NCBI GenBank assembly: GCA_910578865.1
Contig: CAJTRM010000013.1
Span: 1 to 64,000, forward strand
Length of the DNA stretch: 64,000 bases
DNA from: an uncultured Dorea sp.
GTDB lineage: Bacteria; Bacillota_A; Clostridia; Lachnospirales; Lachnospiraceae
Direction: 5' to 3'
Shown here: positions 8,417-17,629 of the stretch, piece after piece
Layout of the letters: every line of letters starts with the position of its first letter
Position numbering within the stretch: position 1 is the stretch's first letter
Made by a program: the position numbers and the translations under genes
The notes under the pieces: generated by a model
What the model saw: the letters and a program-made list of their open reading frames with translations, nothing else
Database searches by the model: none
What the model was told of the DNA's origin: nothing

Positions 8417-8488
8417 GGCTCCATGGTCAAGCGGTTAAGACATCGCCCTTTCACGGCGGTAACACGGGTTCGATTCCCGTTGGAGTCA
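8417..8488 (+). tRNA. tRNA-Glu (anticodon TTC)
   Basis: The acceptor stem GGCTCCA pairs with TGGAGTC (one G-T pair), and the discriminator is A. The anticodon loop CTTTCAC gives TTC. The T-arm GGGTTCGATTCCC is canonical. CCA is not encoded. It is the first tRNA of a two-tRNA unit. Confidence 0.95.
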
Positions 8489-8531
8489 TTGCACGTAAAT
8501 GACCAAAAGACGGTCATAAAGTGCTCATAGC

Positions 8532-8603
8532 GGCGCAGTAGCCAAGTGGTAAGGCATGGGTCTGCAACACCCTGATTCACCGGTTCAAATCCGGTCTGCG
8601 CCT
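8532..8603 (+). tRNA. tRNA-Cys (anticodon GCA)
   Basis: The acceptor stem GGCGCAG pairs with CTGCGCC, with discriminator U, the identity base expected for tRNA-Cys. The anticodon loop CTGCAAC gives GCA. The T-arm CCGGTTCAAATCCGG is canonical. CCA is not encoded. It lies 43 bases after tRNA-Glu and is followed by a terminator. Confidence 0.95.
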
Positions 8604-8607
8604 CTAG

Positions 8608-8643
8608 AAAAAGCCTGGGAATAGAAAGTTCCTGAGGCTTTTT
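8608..8643 (+). terminator. Terminator of the tRNA unit
   Basis: AAAAAGCCT (8608-8616) pairs with AGGCTTTTT (8635-8643) with an inner GGGAA/TTCC extension, ending in a run of T. Confidence 0.8.
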
Positions 8644-8645
8644 TG

Positions 8646-8987
8646 ATTTTTAGAATCTTAAAATCTGAGTCAGAAAAATACTGATGAGTTCCCAATTACA
8701 AAGTTAGATACTGCCGAACAAAGTGCAATTAAAAAATTGTAGGAGTATTATGCGATGATAATGGGATAGGTACTGTTATCTATAATAAATATAATAGCAT
8801 CAATTACTTTTTATTTTTTTAAAATTAATTACAACAAATCCACTTGAAAGTTAAGAGAATATTATCTTATAGATATTATGAGGAATTACAAGATAGTCGT
8901 ATCTTGCTGCTGAAAAAGGGAATCTTAAAGCATATATGCTGTATGCCTGACTTAGATTGACCGATCGTGAAAAAAGGAGAATCAGAA
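8646..8987 (+). other. AT-rich gene-free stretch before the SRAP gene
   Basis: About 340 bases with long A/T tracts (TTACTTTTTATTTTTTTAAAATT around 8800). I see no open frame with a binding site and no recognisable RNA. The SRAP gene's promoter must lie in its right part; AAAAAGGAG before ATG 8988 is the only clear signal. Confidence 0.5.
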
Positions 8988-9569
8988 ATGTGTGGTAGAT
9001 ATTATGTGGATGATGAGACTGCCAGAGAGATTGAAAAAGTGGTACGAGAAGTGGATGCAAAATTACGGAAAGAGAAAATGGGAGATATTTATCCGTCTCA
9101 GGCGGCAGCTGTCTTGACCGGAAAACCATCGGGTTTAAAGGCGGAGGAAATGAACTGGGGATTTCTTCAATATCAGAAGAAAGGGCGGCTGATCAATGCA
9201 AGAGCAGAGTCTGTACTTGACCGGAAAATGTTTCGGGACAGTGTGCTGCATAGACGATGTATCATACCAGCGAAGCAGTTTTATGAGTGGGATTCCGAAA
9301 AGAATAAAGTGACTTTTTTTCGTAAAGATGAACCAATTTTATATATGGCAGGGTTTTATAATCGTTTTCAAAATGAAGATAGATTTATTATTATCACTAC
9401 TCGGGCAAATGCATCTGTGAGGGAGATTCATGATCGGATGCCACTGGTTTTGGAAAAAAGTGAATTGGAAGACTGGGTATATGACGATAAATTTTTGGAA
9501 TTTGTATTGCATAAAGTACCAGTACAGTTAAATAAGCAGCAGGAGTATGAACAGCAGAGTCTGTTTTGA
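8988..9569 (+). CDS. SRAP-domain protein (HMCES/YedK, abasic-site DNA crosslinking)
   Basis: This 193-residue SOS response-associated peptidase-like protein belongs to a family that shields abasic sites in single-stranded DNA by a thiazolidine link to Cys2 after Met removal. The start is ATG 8988, because it exposes Cys2 (MCGRYYVDD) and follows AAAAAGGAG; a GTG at 8967 would bury it. Other family residues are visible: NARAES, RRCIIPAKQFYEW, and the catalytic His region VREIHDRMP. The length is close to the family's usual 200-230. It appears monocistronic. Confidence 0.93.
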   Translation: MCGRYYVDDETAREIEKVVREVDAKLRKEKMGDIYPSQAAAVLTGKPSGLKAEEMNWGFLQYQKKGRLINARAESVLDRKMFRDSVLHRRCIIPAKQFYEWDSEKNKVTFFRKDEPILYMAGFYNRFQNEDRFIIITTRANASVREIHDRMPLVLEKSELEDWVYDDKFLEFVLHKVPVQLNKQQEYEQQSLF

Positions 9570-9577
9570 CATAGAAA

Positions 9578-9600
9578 GAGCCGTCCATGTGGAACGGCTC
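9578..9600 (-). terminator. Terminator hairpin downstream of the HEPN gene
   Basis: GAGCCGT (9578-9584) pairs with ACGGCTC (9594-9600). On the minus strand the stem is followed by TTTCT, so it mainly serves the HEPN-MNT operon, but it also lies right after the SRAP stop. Confidence 0.6.
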
Positions 9601-9614
9601 AAAATCATTATGTG

Positions 9615-10016
9615 TTATAGAATATTAATTGCTTCCAAGTAATCTTTTACGAGAGTATGAAATTTTTCTGCTTTGAGAAACTGTTCTTCAGCATCCTGTC
9701 TGGAGGCTGTAAAAAAGTCTTCATAGTCTGCATGTTCACGCATTTCAGAAGCAGTCCTGATAATTTTGGAAGCTTCTTTTGGAAAATGCCCTTCCTTTAC
9801 ATGAAACTGGTTAAAGTGTGCAATGACACCGCTGTGTTTACTGCTGTCAAAATCATCTAGAATATTTACTGCTCGCATAGCATGAAAAATAGAGTAATAC
9901 GAGCGGTTAAGTGATAATTTGAATTTTCCTGAATCCAATAATACTTTGGAATTCTCTAATTCTTCAGAGCAGCGTTCAAAACGATATTTGGATAAATCTT
10001 TTACGCTGCCGGCCAT
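9615..10016 (-). CDS. HEPN-domain protein, probable toxin of a HEPN-MNT pair
   Basis: This 133-residue all-helical HEPN protein has the motif R38-SYYSIF-H45 (R-x6-H), the likely ribonuclease site, inside LNRSYYSIFHAMRAV. A second conserved patch, MREHADYEDF, is typical of HEPN partners of minimal nucleotidyltransferases. The start codon overlaps the 3' end of the MNT gene by 16 bases, so the two are translationally coupled. In the studied HepT-MntA system the MNT enzyme modifies a Tyr of the HEPN toxin; Tyr40 and Tyr41 next to the motif are candidates here by analogy. Confidence 0.82.
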   Translation of the reverse strand: MAGSVKDLSKYRFERCSEELENSKVLLDSGKFKLSLNRSYYSIFHAMRAVNILDDFDSSKHSGVIAHFNQFHVKEGHFPKEASKIIRTASEMREHADYEDFFTASRQDAEEQFLKAEKFHTLVKDYLEAINIL

Positions 10017-10330
10017 AATTGGATTCCTTCTTTCTTTACGTTTCTATAGAAAGGCATTACATTTTCCCATTCTTTGAATTTATCGTAGTCAATCAGAAGA
10101 ACAGAAAGAACTTTATTATATTCCAATTCTAAGTCAACAACGAAATCCGTCATGGCATCGTGCATGGTTTTGGTATAGCCATTTACAATGACAGCAATAT
10201 CGACATCTGATTCGGAGGTTTGTGTTCCTCTTGCAACAGAGCCATATAAGATAATGCTGATGACAGAACCATGAAAAATATTTACTAGTCCTGGAACCAG
10301 TTTTTGAAACACTTCTACATAGTTTTTCAT
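10001..10330 (-). CDS. Minimal nucleotidyltransferase (MNT), probable antitoxin
   Basis: This 109-residue nucleotidyltransferase-fold protein has G30-S-VAR-G35 and the paired acidic residues D42 and D44 in TSESDVDIAVIV, the GSxxRG...DxD catalytic signature. It is the upstream gene of the HEPN-MNT operon and has a good binding site (GGAAGGAG) before ATG 10330. By family knowledge it would neutralise the HEPN protein by nucleotidylating it rather than only by binding. Confidence 0.85.
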   Translation of the reverse strand: MKNYVEVFQKLVPGLVNIFHGSVISIILYGSVARGTQTSESDVDIAVIVNGYTKTMHDAMTDFVVDLELEYNKVLSVLLIDYDKFKEWENVMPFYRNVKKEGIQLWPAA

Positions 10331-10362
10331 CTGTCCATCTCCTTCCCGGTATTGCTACCTTT

Positions 10363-10391
10363 ATCTTATCTTATTTCCACGATAAAAGCAA
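10363..10391 (-). promoter_or_regulatory. Promoter of the MNT-HEPN operon
   Basis: On the minus strand TTGCTT (10391-10386), 17 bases, TAAGAT (10368-10363). TAAGAT is directly repeated just upstream. No inverted repeat that would suggest an autoregulatory operator was seen. Confidence 0.55.
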
Positions 10392-10522
10392 TCTATTCAA
10401 ACTTTCATTTGTTTGATTCGTGAATTGTATTTTTAAAATCTGCTCCCATGTCACCCATTATTACCAGACGGGAGTTTTCGGATGCTGACTGTCAAAGAGA
10501 TCTGTCCGTATTTTCCCATAAA

Positions 10523-10903
10523 CTATAACTGTGCAGTTGTATCTTTACCAAAAGGACCTGCATGATGAATTGTGGCGGTATTTCCGCTTACAGAGAATGA
10601 AATGATTTGCGGGTTCTCCCCCGGCTTGAGCACATGGTATTTATAGAACCGTCCCCAGGAAGGGGCAAAAGGGAGATCCCAGCCAACGCTTCCGTTGATC
10701 AGATTCTGCACCAGTTGATGTGTAAAACCTTCATGAGGATTCTGCTCATGTATAAAACTGGTGATGACAGGGACTTCTTTTCTCCTGTTTTCGGTTGCTT
10801 CTTTTAATTGTATTGCAGAAGAGATACCGTTCGGAGTTCTTGTTATCCTGAGTAAAGAATCTTTCATCGGTTTTTTGCAATTTTTTTTACTATAACAATA
10901 CAT
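10523..10903 (-). CDS. Hypothetical protein, 126 aa
   Basis: I do not recognise this protein. The N-terminus is basic and Cys-containing (MYCYSKKNCKKPMKDSLLRITRTPNG). The rest is soluble-looking with FTHQLVQNLINGSVGWDLPFAPSWGRFYKYHVLKPG, and no membrane segment. A strong AAGGAGGTGA site lies 11 bases before ATG 10903, which supports real translation. It is monocistronic and divergent from the adenine permease. The short N-terminal Cys/Lys stretch could be an alternative upstream start, with Met13 as another candidate. Confidence 0.55.
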   Translation of the reverse strand: MYCYSKKNCKKPMKDSLLRITRTPNGISSAIQLKEATENRRKEVPVITSFIHEQNPHEGFTHQLVQNLINGSVGWDLPFAPSWGRFYKYHVLKPGENPQIISFSVSGNTATIHHAGPFGKDTTAQL

Positions 10904-11029
10904 ATATATTTGTCACCTCCTTGTAGAAAATATAGCACATTTACAGGGACGTGCTGTGTTATATTCACAGTATCACCGGATATGTCATATTTTCAACTTA
11001 GAGATTCCTGCTGAGAATGAAAAAATCTG

Positions 11030-11059
11030 TTGAACAAGTCGTTCCGTATATCATATAAT
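11030..11059 (+). promoter_or_regulatory. Promoter of the adenine permease-deaminase operon
   Basis: TTGAAC (11030-11035), 18 bases, TATAAT (11054-11059). The leader to ATG 11099 is only about 33 bases, too short for a purine riboswitch. Confidence 0.65.
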
Positions 11060-11098
11060 GTGGATAGGATTTTTACCAAGAGAAAAGGAGTACTTTAT

Positions 11099-12403
11099 AT
11101 GAAAAACTGGGCTGAAAAACAATTTAAACTATCGGAATACCGTACAGATGTAAAAACTGAGTTTCTGGCGGGAGTGACCACTTTTGTCACAATGGCTTAT
11201 GTCCTTGCGACGGTTCCGAATATTCTCGGCGGAGCCAATCTGGACAAGCACATCGTACTTACCGCCATGGTTCTTCTGATCGTCCTCACAAGCTGTGCAA
11301 TGGCGCTTTACACAAACCGCCCGTTTGCTCTGGCGCCGGGACTCGGGAGTGTGGGAATCGTAGCGTCCATGATATCCAATGAGGGGATCAGCGCCCCGAT
11401 TGCCGCCGGTGTCATTTTCTGGAGCGGTGTATTATTTATTCTGATTTCCTTTCTGGGGCTCAGGGAAGCAGTGGTGCGGGTAATTCCCGTCAGCATGAAG
11501 CATGCGGTCAGTGCCGGAATCGGACTCTTTATTGCCCTTTTGGGTGCGAAGAACTGTGGGCTGATCGTGGCAAATGGAGATAAGAATAATCTGGCGTTCG
11601 GAGATTTGTCCTCACCGGCCGTAATTGTTGCTGTCATCGGCTTTATCCTGCTTCTTGTCATTAAGGTACGCAATATCCCGGGCGGAATGATCCTGGCAAT
11701 TCTGGCGACCACTGTGATCGGTATACCGTTTGGGGTGACGAAGCTTCCGGAGAGTTTATTTTCTCTTCCTGCCAATATCGGTGAGCAATTTTTGAAGGTT
11801 GATTTTATAGGGGCTTTAGACTTTGCATATATTCCGTTTTTGATCGCGCTGTTTGTCCCTGACTTTTTCTCTACGTTCGGAACTGTACTTGGTGTCGGGG
11901 CAAAAGCAGGATACCTGGATGAAGACGGCAACCTTCCGGGCATTGACAGGTGCTTTAAAGTGGATGCGGTTGCGACCAGCTTCGGAGCGCTGTTCACCAT
12001 GCCGAGCATGACAACGTATCTGGAGTCCTCTGCAGGTGTGGAGGCAGGCGGAAAGACAGGACTGACCGTTATTTTTACAAGTATCTGTTTTGCACTGTCC
12101 TTGTTTCTGGCTCCTGTGGCTCTGATCATTCCATCTGCCGCTACCGGCCCGATCCTGATTTTTATCGGAATGAACATGTTAAGTGGAATGAAAAACGTGA
12201 ATTACAGCGATATCACAGAATATATGCCGGCCTTTATCTGCGTCACATTTACGATTTTTGCAAATAATATTGCAAACGGAATCTGTGTTGCGCTTCCGGC
12301 GTATGTGATCATGAAGATTGCATCAGGGAAGGTGAAAGAGATCAAGCCTGTAATGTATATTCTTGTGGTAGTGTGCCTGCTCTATTTCTATACAATTGTT
12401 TAA
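11099..12403 (+). CDS. NCS2-family purine permease (adenine/hypoxanthine type)
   Basis: This 434-residue integral membrane protein has about 12-14 hydrophobic segments. It starts MKNWAEKQFKLSEYRTDVKTEFLAGVTTFVTMAYVLATVPNIL, which is the signature of the AzgA/PbuG branch of NCS2 transporters for adenine, hypoxanthine or guanine. ATG 11099 follows AAAAGGAG. The adenine deaminase gene starts 15 bases after the stop, so the likely substrate is adenine, taken up and then deaminated to hypoxanthine. Confidence 0.9.
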   Translation: MKNWAEKQFKLSEYRTDVKTEFLAGVTTFVTMAYVLATVPNILGGANLDKHIVLTAMVLLIVLTSCAMALYTNRPFALAPGLGSVGIVASMISNEGISAPIAAGVIFWSGVLFILISFLGLREAVVRVIPVSMKHAVSAGIGLFIALLGAKNCGLIVANGDKNNLAFGDLSSPAVIVAVIGFILLLVIKVRNIPGGMILAILATTVIGIPFGVTKLPESLFSLPANIGEQFLKVDFIGALDFAYIPFLIALFVPDFFSTFGTVLGVGAKAGYLDEDGNLPGIDRCFKVDAVATSFGALFTMPSMTTYLESSAGVEAGGKTGLTVIFTSICFALSLFLAPVALIIPSAATGPILIFIGMNMLSGMKNVNYSDITEYMPAFICVTFTIFANNIANGICVALPAYVIMKIASGKVKEIKPVMYILVVVCLLYFYTIV

Positions 12404-12418
12404 GTGAGGAGAATATTT

Positions 12419-14122
12419 ATGGAATCTGTTTCTTTGCTGATCAGAAATGCAAAGGTATTTAATACTTACCTGAAGAAATTTGTTCCTGCAGATGTATCTG
12501 TGAAGGATGGGAAATTTTATTATATTGACCGGGAGCAGAGCACGCTGTTTCAGGCGGACACTGTGCTGGATGCCGCGGGAATGTATATGATTCCGGGACT
12601 GGTAGATATCCATATGCATATCGAAAGTTCCATGATGACTCCCGGGCCTTTCGGAAATTGTGTCGGGGCGTATGGTGTGACTACGATTGTGTCTGAACCG
12701 CATGAGATGGCAAATGTCCGGGGTGTCCGCGGCATCCTGGAGATGATCTCTGCTGCACAGGATACACCGATTGATATTTTTTACGGGATTCCCAGCAGCG
12801 TGCCGTCTACCGACGAGAACCTGGAGACGACAGGGGGGATCATTGACTGCAGCGCCATGAAGCGGCTGCTGAAGGAAAAAGGGGTTGTTTGTGTCGGGGA
12901 GATTATGAATTACCGGCAGGTCATCCGGGAAAACGACCTGGAGATCACGAAGTTTTTGGAGTATCTTCGCAAAGAACATCCGGGGTATGTGATTGAAGGG
13001 CATTGCCCGTCCCTTCTGAATCTGAATCTTGCCAGGTTTTTATATCTGGGGATTGACGGAGATCACACGGAACATACCTTAGAAGAGGTGAAACAGAGGA
13101 TTGAAAATGGGATGTTCTTTGAGATCCAGGATAAAATGCTGAAGCCTGAGGTACTGGAGTACATATGCAGCAATCAGCTGTATGAATATTGTGGATTTGT
13201 GACAGACGATACGATGGCGGACGTCCTTCATGAAAAAGGACAGCTGAATTATGTTGTGCAGAAGGCGATAGAAGCCGGATTCCCGGCAGAAATGGCAATT
13301 TATTGTGCGACATATACGCCGAGCCGGAGGATGCATCTGTATGACAGAGGGACGATCGCTCCGGGAAAACTGGCAGATTTTCTCCTGCTTGAGAATCCGG
13401 CCGTAATGAAACCGGCATATGTATATAAAAGAGGTGTCCCGATAGCTGCGGAAGAAAGAGGTCAGGAATTTTACCGGTTTCCGGAAGATTTTTATCAGAG
13501 TGTCTGCCTGCCTCCTGTAACTTTGGAGGATTTTCGTGTTCCGGCATACACTGACAAAGAAGAGGTGACTGTGCGGGCAATAGAGGTGCATCCTGACCGG
13601 ACGCAGACGACGGAGAAGCTGGTCCGGATGCCGGTCCGTGACCATATGCTGGACTGGAAGGGCAGTGGCTGTCTGCTGGCTATGGTTCTGGAGCGTCACG
13701 GTAAAAACGGAAATATCGGGTATGGCTTTATTACAGGCTCATGCTTGAAGGCGGGTACCGTAGCGACTACGTATTTCCATGACCACCATAACCTGTTTGT
13801 TGCCGGGGATGATCCGGAGGATATGCTGATTGCAGTCAGGCAGATTCTGGAACGCCAGGGCGGACTTTTAACGGTCAGGGGCGGCAGAGTTCTTGCAGAG
13901 CTTGCCCTGCCCGTATGCGGCATACTTTCAGAGAAAGGAATCAGGGATACAGCGCTTGGACTGAAGAAAGTCCGGGAGAGTCTGGAAGAGCTTGGCTATC
14001 GGCACAATAACCCCATTATGTCTCTGGGAACGCTGGGACTTCCGGTAAGCCCGGCTCTTAAGCTTACGGACAAGGGGCTTGTAGATGTGACAAAAAGCAG
14101 GGTTGTCCCTTTGATACTATAA
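12419..14122 (+). CDS. ade: Adenine deaminase
   Basis: This 567-residue amidohydrolase converts adenine to hypoxanthine and ammonia for purine salvage. The metal-binding signature VDIHMHIESSM is near residue 66. Other family blocks are GVTTIVSEPHEMANV, VGEIMNYRQV, IEGHCP and the C-terminal GNIGYGFITG and HNNPIMSLGTLGLPVSP. The start is ATG 12419 after GAGGAG. It forms an operon with the purine permease, whose stop is 15 bases upstream. The beta-galactosidase remnant begins 3 bases after its stop. Confidence 0.95.
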   Translation: MESVSLLIRNAKVFNTYLKKFVPADVSVKDGKFYYIDREQSTLFQADTVLDAAGMYMIPGLVDIHMHIESSMMTPGPFGNCVGAYGVTTIVSEPHEMANVRGVRGILEMISAAQDTPIDIFYGIPSSVPSTDENLETTGGIIDCSAMKRLLKEKGVVCVGEIMNYRQVIRENDLEITKFLEYLRKEHPGYVIEGHCPSLLNLNLARFLYLGIDGDHTEHTLEEVKQRIENGMFFEIQDKMLKPEVLEYICSNQLYEYCGFVTDDTMADVLHEKGQLNYVVQKAIEAGFPAEMAIYCATYTPSRRMHLYDRGTIAPGKLADFLLLENPAVMKPAYVYKRGVPIAAEERGQEFYRFPEDFYQSVCLPPVTLEDFRVPAYTDKEEVTVRAIEVHPDRTQTTEKLVRMPVRDHMLDWKGSGCLLAMVLERHGKNGNIGYGFITGSCLKAGTVATTYFHDHHNLFVAGDDPEDMLIAVRQILERQGGLLTVRGGRVLAELALPVCGILSEKGIRDTALGLKKVRESLEELGYRHNNPIMSLGTLGLPVSPALKLTDKGLVDVTKSRVVPLIL

Positions 14123-14125
14123 AAA

Positions 14126-15822
14126 ATGCAGGCAGTAATCGAATGGCTGGATGATCCGGAGGTGTTTCAGGTAAACCGGCTTCCGGCTCACAGTGACCAC
14201 GAATATTATAAAAACGAAGAGGAATACGAAAAAAAGAAATCTTCTTTTGCACAGCCGCTTAATGGGACATGGAGATTCTTTTATTCGGAAAATGCCGTGA
14301 GCCGTCCGGCTGATTTCTATAAAGAGAATTACGATTTCTCACATTTTGCGGAAATAAAGGTTCCGGGACATATTGAACTGGCAGGGTATGACAAGGTTCA
14401 TTACATTAATACGATGTATCCATGGGAGGGACATGAATTCCGGAGACCGGCCTGTTGCGGGATCCCGGGAGCATCGTGGGAAGGACAGTTCAGCAGGGCA
14501 TCCTATAATCCGGTGGGGTCATACATTTGCCGGTTTGACCTGAATAAAGTTCTGAGAGGGCAGAAGGTACATATTTGTTTTGAGGGTGTGGAGCAGGCAA
14601 TGTATGTCTGGCTCAACGGACAATTCGTTGGGTATGCAGAGGACAGTTTTACGCCGTCAGAGTTCGACCTGTCTCCATATATGAAGGATACAGGAAATGT
14701 CCTGGCAGTGGAGGTACATAAAAGAAGTACGGCGGCCTATCTGGAGGATCAGGACTTTTTCCGGTTTTTCGGGATTTTCAGAGATGTCACCCTGTATGCG
14801 AGACCCGGGCGCCATGTGGCGGATTTTTGGATCCGCCCCTTATGCAGCGGGGACGGCAGCAGAGGGTCTGTGCATTTAGATTTGAAGATATCGCACAATG
14901 ACTCAAAATGGAGCGATTCCATGGAGGGAGGCTGTGCAGAGATTCGTGTGAAGGACGGGAACCATCTCTGTATAGAAAAAAAGGAACCGCTGAGCCGGGA
15001 GATGAAGCTGGTATATGATATGCCCGGGCCGGTGAGGCTGTGGGAAAGCGGGAACCCTTATTTATACTTGCTGGAGATTCGACTGTATAATGAAAGAGGA
15101 GAAATGTTGGAGATCGTTCCCTGTGAATTTGGTTTCCGCAAAATAGAGATCCGGGATAAGGTGATGCGGCTGAACGGCAAAAGGCTTATCATCAACGGTG
15201 TGAACCGCCATGAATGGAGCGCCGAATCCGGGCGTGTAATTACAGAGCAGGAGGAGTTATGGGATATAACCTGCATAAAGCGCAACAACATCAATGCTGT
15301 CCGGACGTGTCACTATCCTGACCGCATTTCCTGGTATCGTCTGTGTGACCGGGAAGGAATCTATGTGATGGCGGAAGCGAATCTGGAGAGCCACGGCTCC
15401 TGGCAGAAAATGGGGCGTGTGGAGCCTTCCTGGAATGTGCCGGGGAATTTTGTGCAGTGGGAAGCAGCAGCCCTTGACAGGGCGCGTACAAACTTTGAGG
15501 TGTTTAAAAATCACACGTCCATTTTATTTTGGTCTCTTGGAAATGAGTCCTATGCCGGAGAAGTGCTGAAAAAAATGAATGAATTTTACAAGGTAAAGGA
15601 TCCCACAAGGCTGGTGCACTATGAGGGCGTCTTCCACAACGAGGCATATAAGGCTTCCATCTCGGATCTGGAGAGCCGGATGTATGCACCTCCGGGGGAA
15701 GTGGAGGAATACCTGAAGCATGAGGCAGAGAAGCCGGTTGTTCTGTGCGAATACATGCATAATATGGGGAATTCCCTCGGCGGTATGAAGTCGTACATAG
15801 ACTTGATCGACCAGTATGAAAT
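14126..15822 (+). pseudogene. lacZ: Beta-galactosidase LacZ (GH2), 3'-truncated by an insertion sequence
   Basis: A GH2 beta-galactosidase is open for 565 codons (start MQAVIEWLDDPEVFQVNRLPAHSDH), then runs into the IS end, which supplies one codon and TAA (15824-15826). The sugar-binding, immunoglobulin-like and first part of the TIM-barrel domains are present. Both catalytic glutamates survive: the acid/base E474 in LGNESY and the nucleophile E542 in LCEYMHNMGNSLGG. The end of the barrel and the last two domains are missing: about 450 of roughly 1,000 residues. The product is very unlikely to be active. No binding site is obvious upstream; it sits 3 bases after ade. Confidence 0.93.
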
Positions 15823-17629
15823 ATAACTTCTCGGAATCTCAATGAATGTGATTCTAACTGAAAATTGACAACTGAATATCGTGCAGGAAAAGAAATTTGA
15901 GAAAAATGGACATAAACATTGGACATAGCGGGTACTATGCCTTGAAAAATCTTATGGGATCGCTTAAGATATCATTATTAGGCGGTCAATCCTAATAATG
16001 ATTCTTGAAATGCCTCAGCAGAGGGCATTTCCCAGGCATCAAGATGTTGTAGCATCATGATGCCGTAGAGGCGGCAGTACCACATCTTAGTCGAGCGGTG
16101 CCTGCCGTCTTCTAATTTATAGTCCTCTTTCTCGCGCTTGTTGGAGCGTTCCACAGAAGTCCTTCTGTCATATTCCTTTTCCCATGCTTTAGAGTCCCTT
16201 GGCGGTATGTTAAATAACCTTGGATTATCATCGGTAAAGATGTGTACGGTCCTTCCATATTTTGCCGGTGAACAGGGGTGTTCACAGAAGCAGCCACGTT
16301 TCCGGTTTGATTTTGGGCAGCGGTATTTTGCCCGGTGTTTGGCAGCTTCATATCCATCTTTATGCATACGTAAGCCCATTTTACAGACAGGGACACCATC
16401 GTCATCGATTGTGAAATCGTCCTTATAGGTAAAATGCCCGGTATGTCCGGGATTGAGGTCGATAAACGGTGTGATATCTTCCCGTCTGCAGTAATCATAA
16501 ACAGCGTAAGCGTCGTGTGCAGAATCCAGAAGGAGCTTTTCAATCTGGAATTGCGGAAGATACGCTTTCATGGTGAAAAAGGAATGCAGGAAGGAAAGCA
16601 TGTCATGCCGGGAGGCCCGCTCTAAAAGCGGAAACACAGGGAGGTCGCTGAAGGAATCGGAAGCCACATACATGTAGAGGTGGTAGCCAAAGAAATAACA
16701 TTCCCTGTGAGAGTCCCATCCCCAGTTACAGTCGGGCTGGGAATAATGGCGTTTACAGTTACAGGAAGAACAGCCTTTGTCCTTACAATGGCAGATGCGC
16801 TTTTTGCGCTGCTGTGCGGCAGTACGGACAGGGGTGCCGTCACCGGCAAGAGCCAGGTGCCGGGGATTAACCAGCCCCCTGTGGATGGAATGGTCCAGGA
16901 ACTGCTGCTGATAAAGCCGGAAAATGAGGAAAAAGGGATTCTCAGGCTTTAAATGCCAGCGTTCCAGCAGGGGAAGAAGTTTTGAAGCAGTGGAGAAAGA
17001 ATCGCAGGGAGTCTTATCGCCTTTCTTTTTCCCCTTGGGAGTTTTCTTCATTTTGGGGAACCGGTCTTTCGGGGAAAGGTTGTTGGAGTCATCCTGCCAG
17101 ATGCGGGAAAAGAAATCATAAAAAGTACCGACACCAGGGGTATCACCGAAAGAGAAACCGCTGAGGATGGCATAAAGGGGAGTTTCCTTAAGCATGCGGC
17201 ACCAGACAGTGATGGAAGTAACTTTCAGTTTCAAAGCGAGCAGATAGGAGCGCAGCATGCAGGAAGGGAGCCTTGGTTCCGGGCCAAAAACAGAGTAACA
17301 TTCCCGCATGATAGAATCCGTCTTGGAAAGATCGAGATACCAGAACTGCACGATATAATCCCAGGTGCTTTTGGGAAGCACAAAGGGATCAGGGTAAAAT
17401 TTAAGGAACTGGGATACGAAAGTATCCTGAAAGGCGGCATGACCGCCAGGGTTATAAGGTAACATCAAAAATCGCCTCCAATCAAAAAATGTACTTATTG
17501 ATCAAGGGGCGCGAAGCGCCGCATTTTTTGACTGGTTTGTCAAGTGTTTTAGAGAAAAAAGTGGGTGATTTTTGAAAAATAGGTTCTGAAAGCACCATGA
17601 AATAAGGGCTGAAGATTCCGAGAAGTTAT
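15823..17629 (-). mobile_element. Complete insertion sequence, about 1.8 kb, with 17-bp terminal inverted repeats
   Basis: The 17-bp sequence starting ATAACTTCTCGG (15823-15839) is repeated exactly in inverted orientation at 17613-17629. Between them lies one transposase gene on the minus strand. A perfect hairpin ATCATTATTAGG/CCTAATAATGAT (about 15970-16001) spans the transposase 3' end. The flanks belong to two different broken genes and show no target-site duplication. This indicates that one side was rearranged after insertion, for example by an IS-adjacent deletion or recombination between two copies. Confidence 0.9.
15978..17468 (-). CDS. DDE transposase of the 1.8-kb IS
   Basis: The intact 496-residue transposase contains LLLDSAHDAYAVYDYC, a likely catalytic Asp segment, and TSVERSNKREKEDY, the likely catalytic Glu segment near the C-terminus. 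A Cys/His-rich insert (CHCKDKGCSSCNCKRH) lies near residue 235. It is 30 residues or so downstream of the right-hand inverted repeat as read from the minus strand. No frameshift is seen, so the element may still be mobile. The IS family name is left open. It differs from the transposase at the left edge of the window. Confidence 0.88.
   Translation of the reverse strand: MMLPYNPGGHAAFQDTFVSQFLKFYPDPFVLPKSTWDYIVQFWYLDLSKTDSIMRECYSVFGPEPRLPSCMLRSYLLALKLKVTSITVWCRMLKETPLYAILSGFSFGDTPGVGTFYDFFSRIWQDDSNNLSPKDRFPKMKKTPKGKKKGDKTPCDSFSTASKLLPLLERWHLKPENPFFLIFRLYQQQFLDHSIHRGLVNPRHLALAGDGTPVRTAAQQRKKRICHCKDKGCSSCNCKRHYSQPDCNWGWDSHRECYFFGYHLYMYVASDSFSDLPVFPLLERASRHDMLSFLHSFFTMKAYLPQFQIEKLLLDSAHDAYAVYDYCRREDITPFIDLNPGHTGHFTYKDDFTIDDDGVPVCKMGLRMHKDGYEAAKHRAKYRCPKSNRKRGCFCEHPCSPAKYGRTVHIFTDDNPRLFNIPPRDSKAWEKEYDRRTSVERSNKREKEDYKLEDGRHRSTKMWYCRLYGIMMLQHLDAWEMPSAEAFQESLLGLTA

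Noticed and set aside
9397..9588. Small minus-strand ORF inside the SRAP gene
   Set aside because: Shadow frame without binding site or family.
10990..11098. Purine riboswitch in front of the adenine permease
   Set aside because: ATATAAT and GGATAGG recall pieces of the motif, but the conserved loops (TTTCTACC, CCGTAAA) are absent and the leader after the promoter is about 33 bases.
14126..15826. A complete short beta-galactosidase
   Set aside because: Both catalytic Glu are present, but the frame ends exactly at an IS inverted repeat and lacks the rest of the barrel and the last domains.
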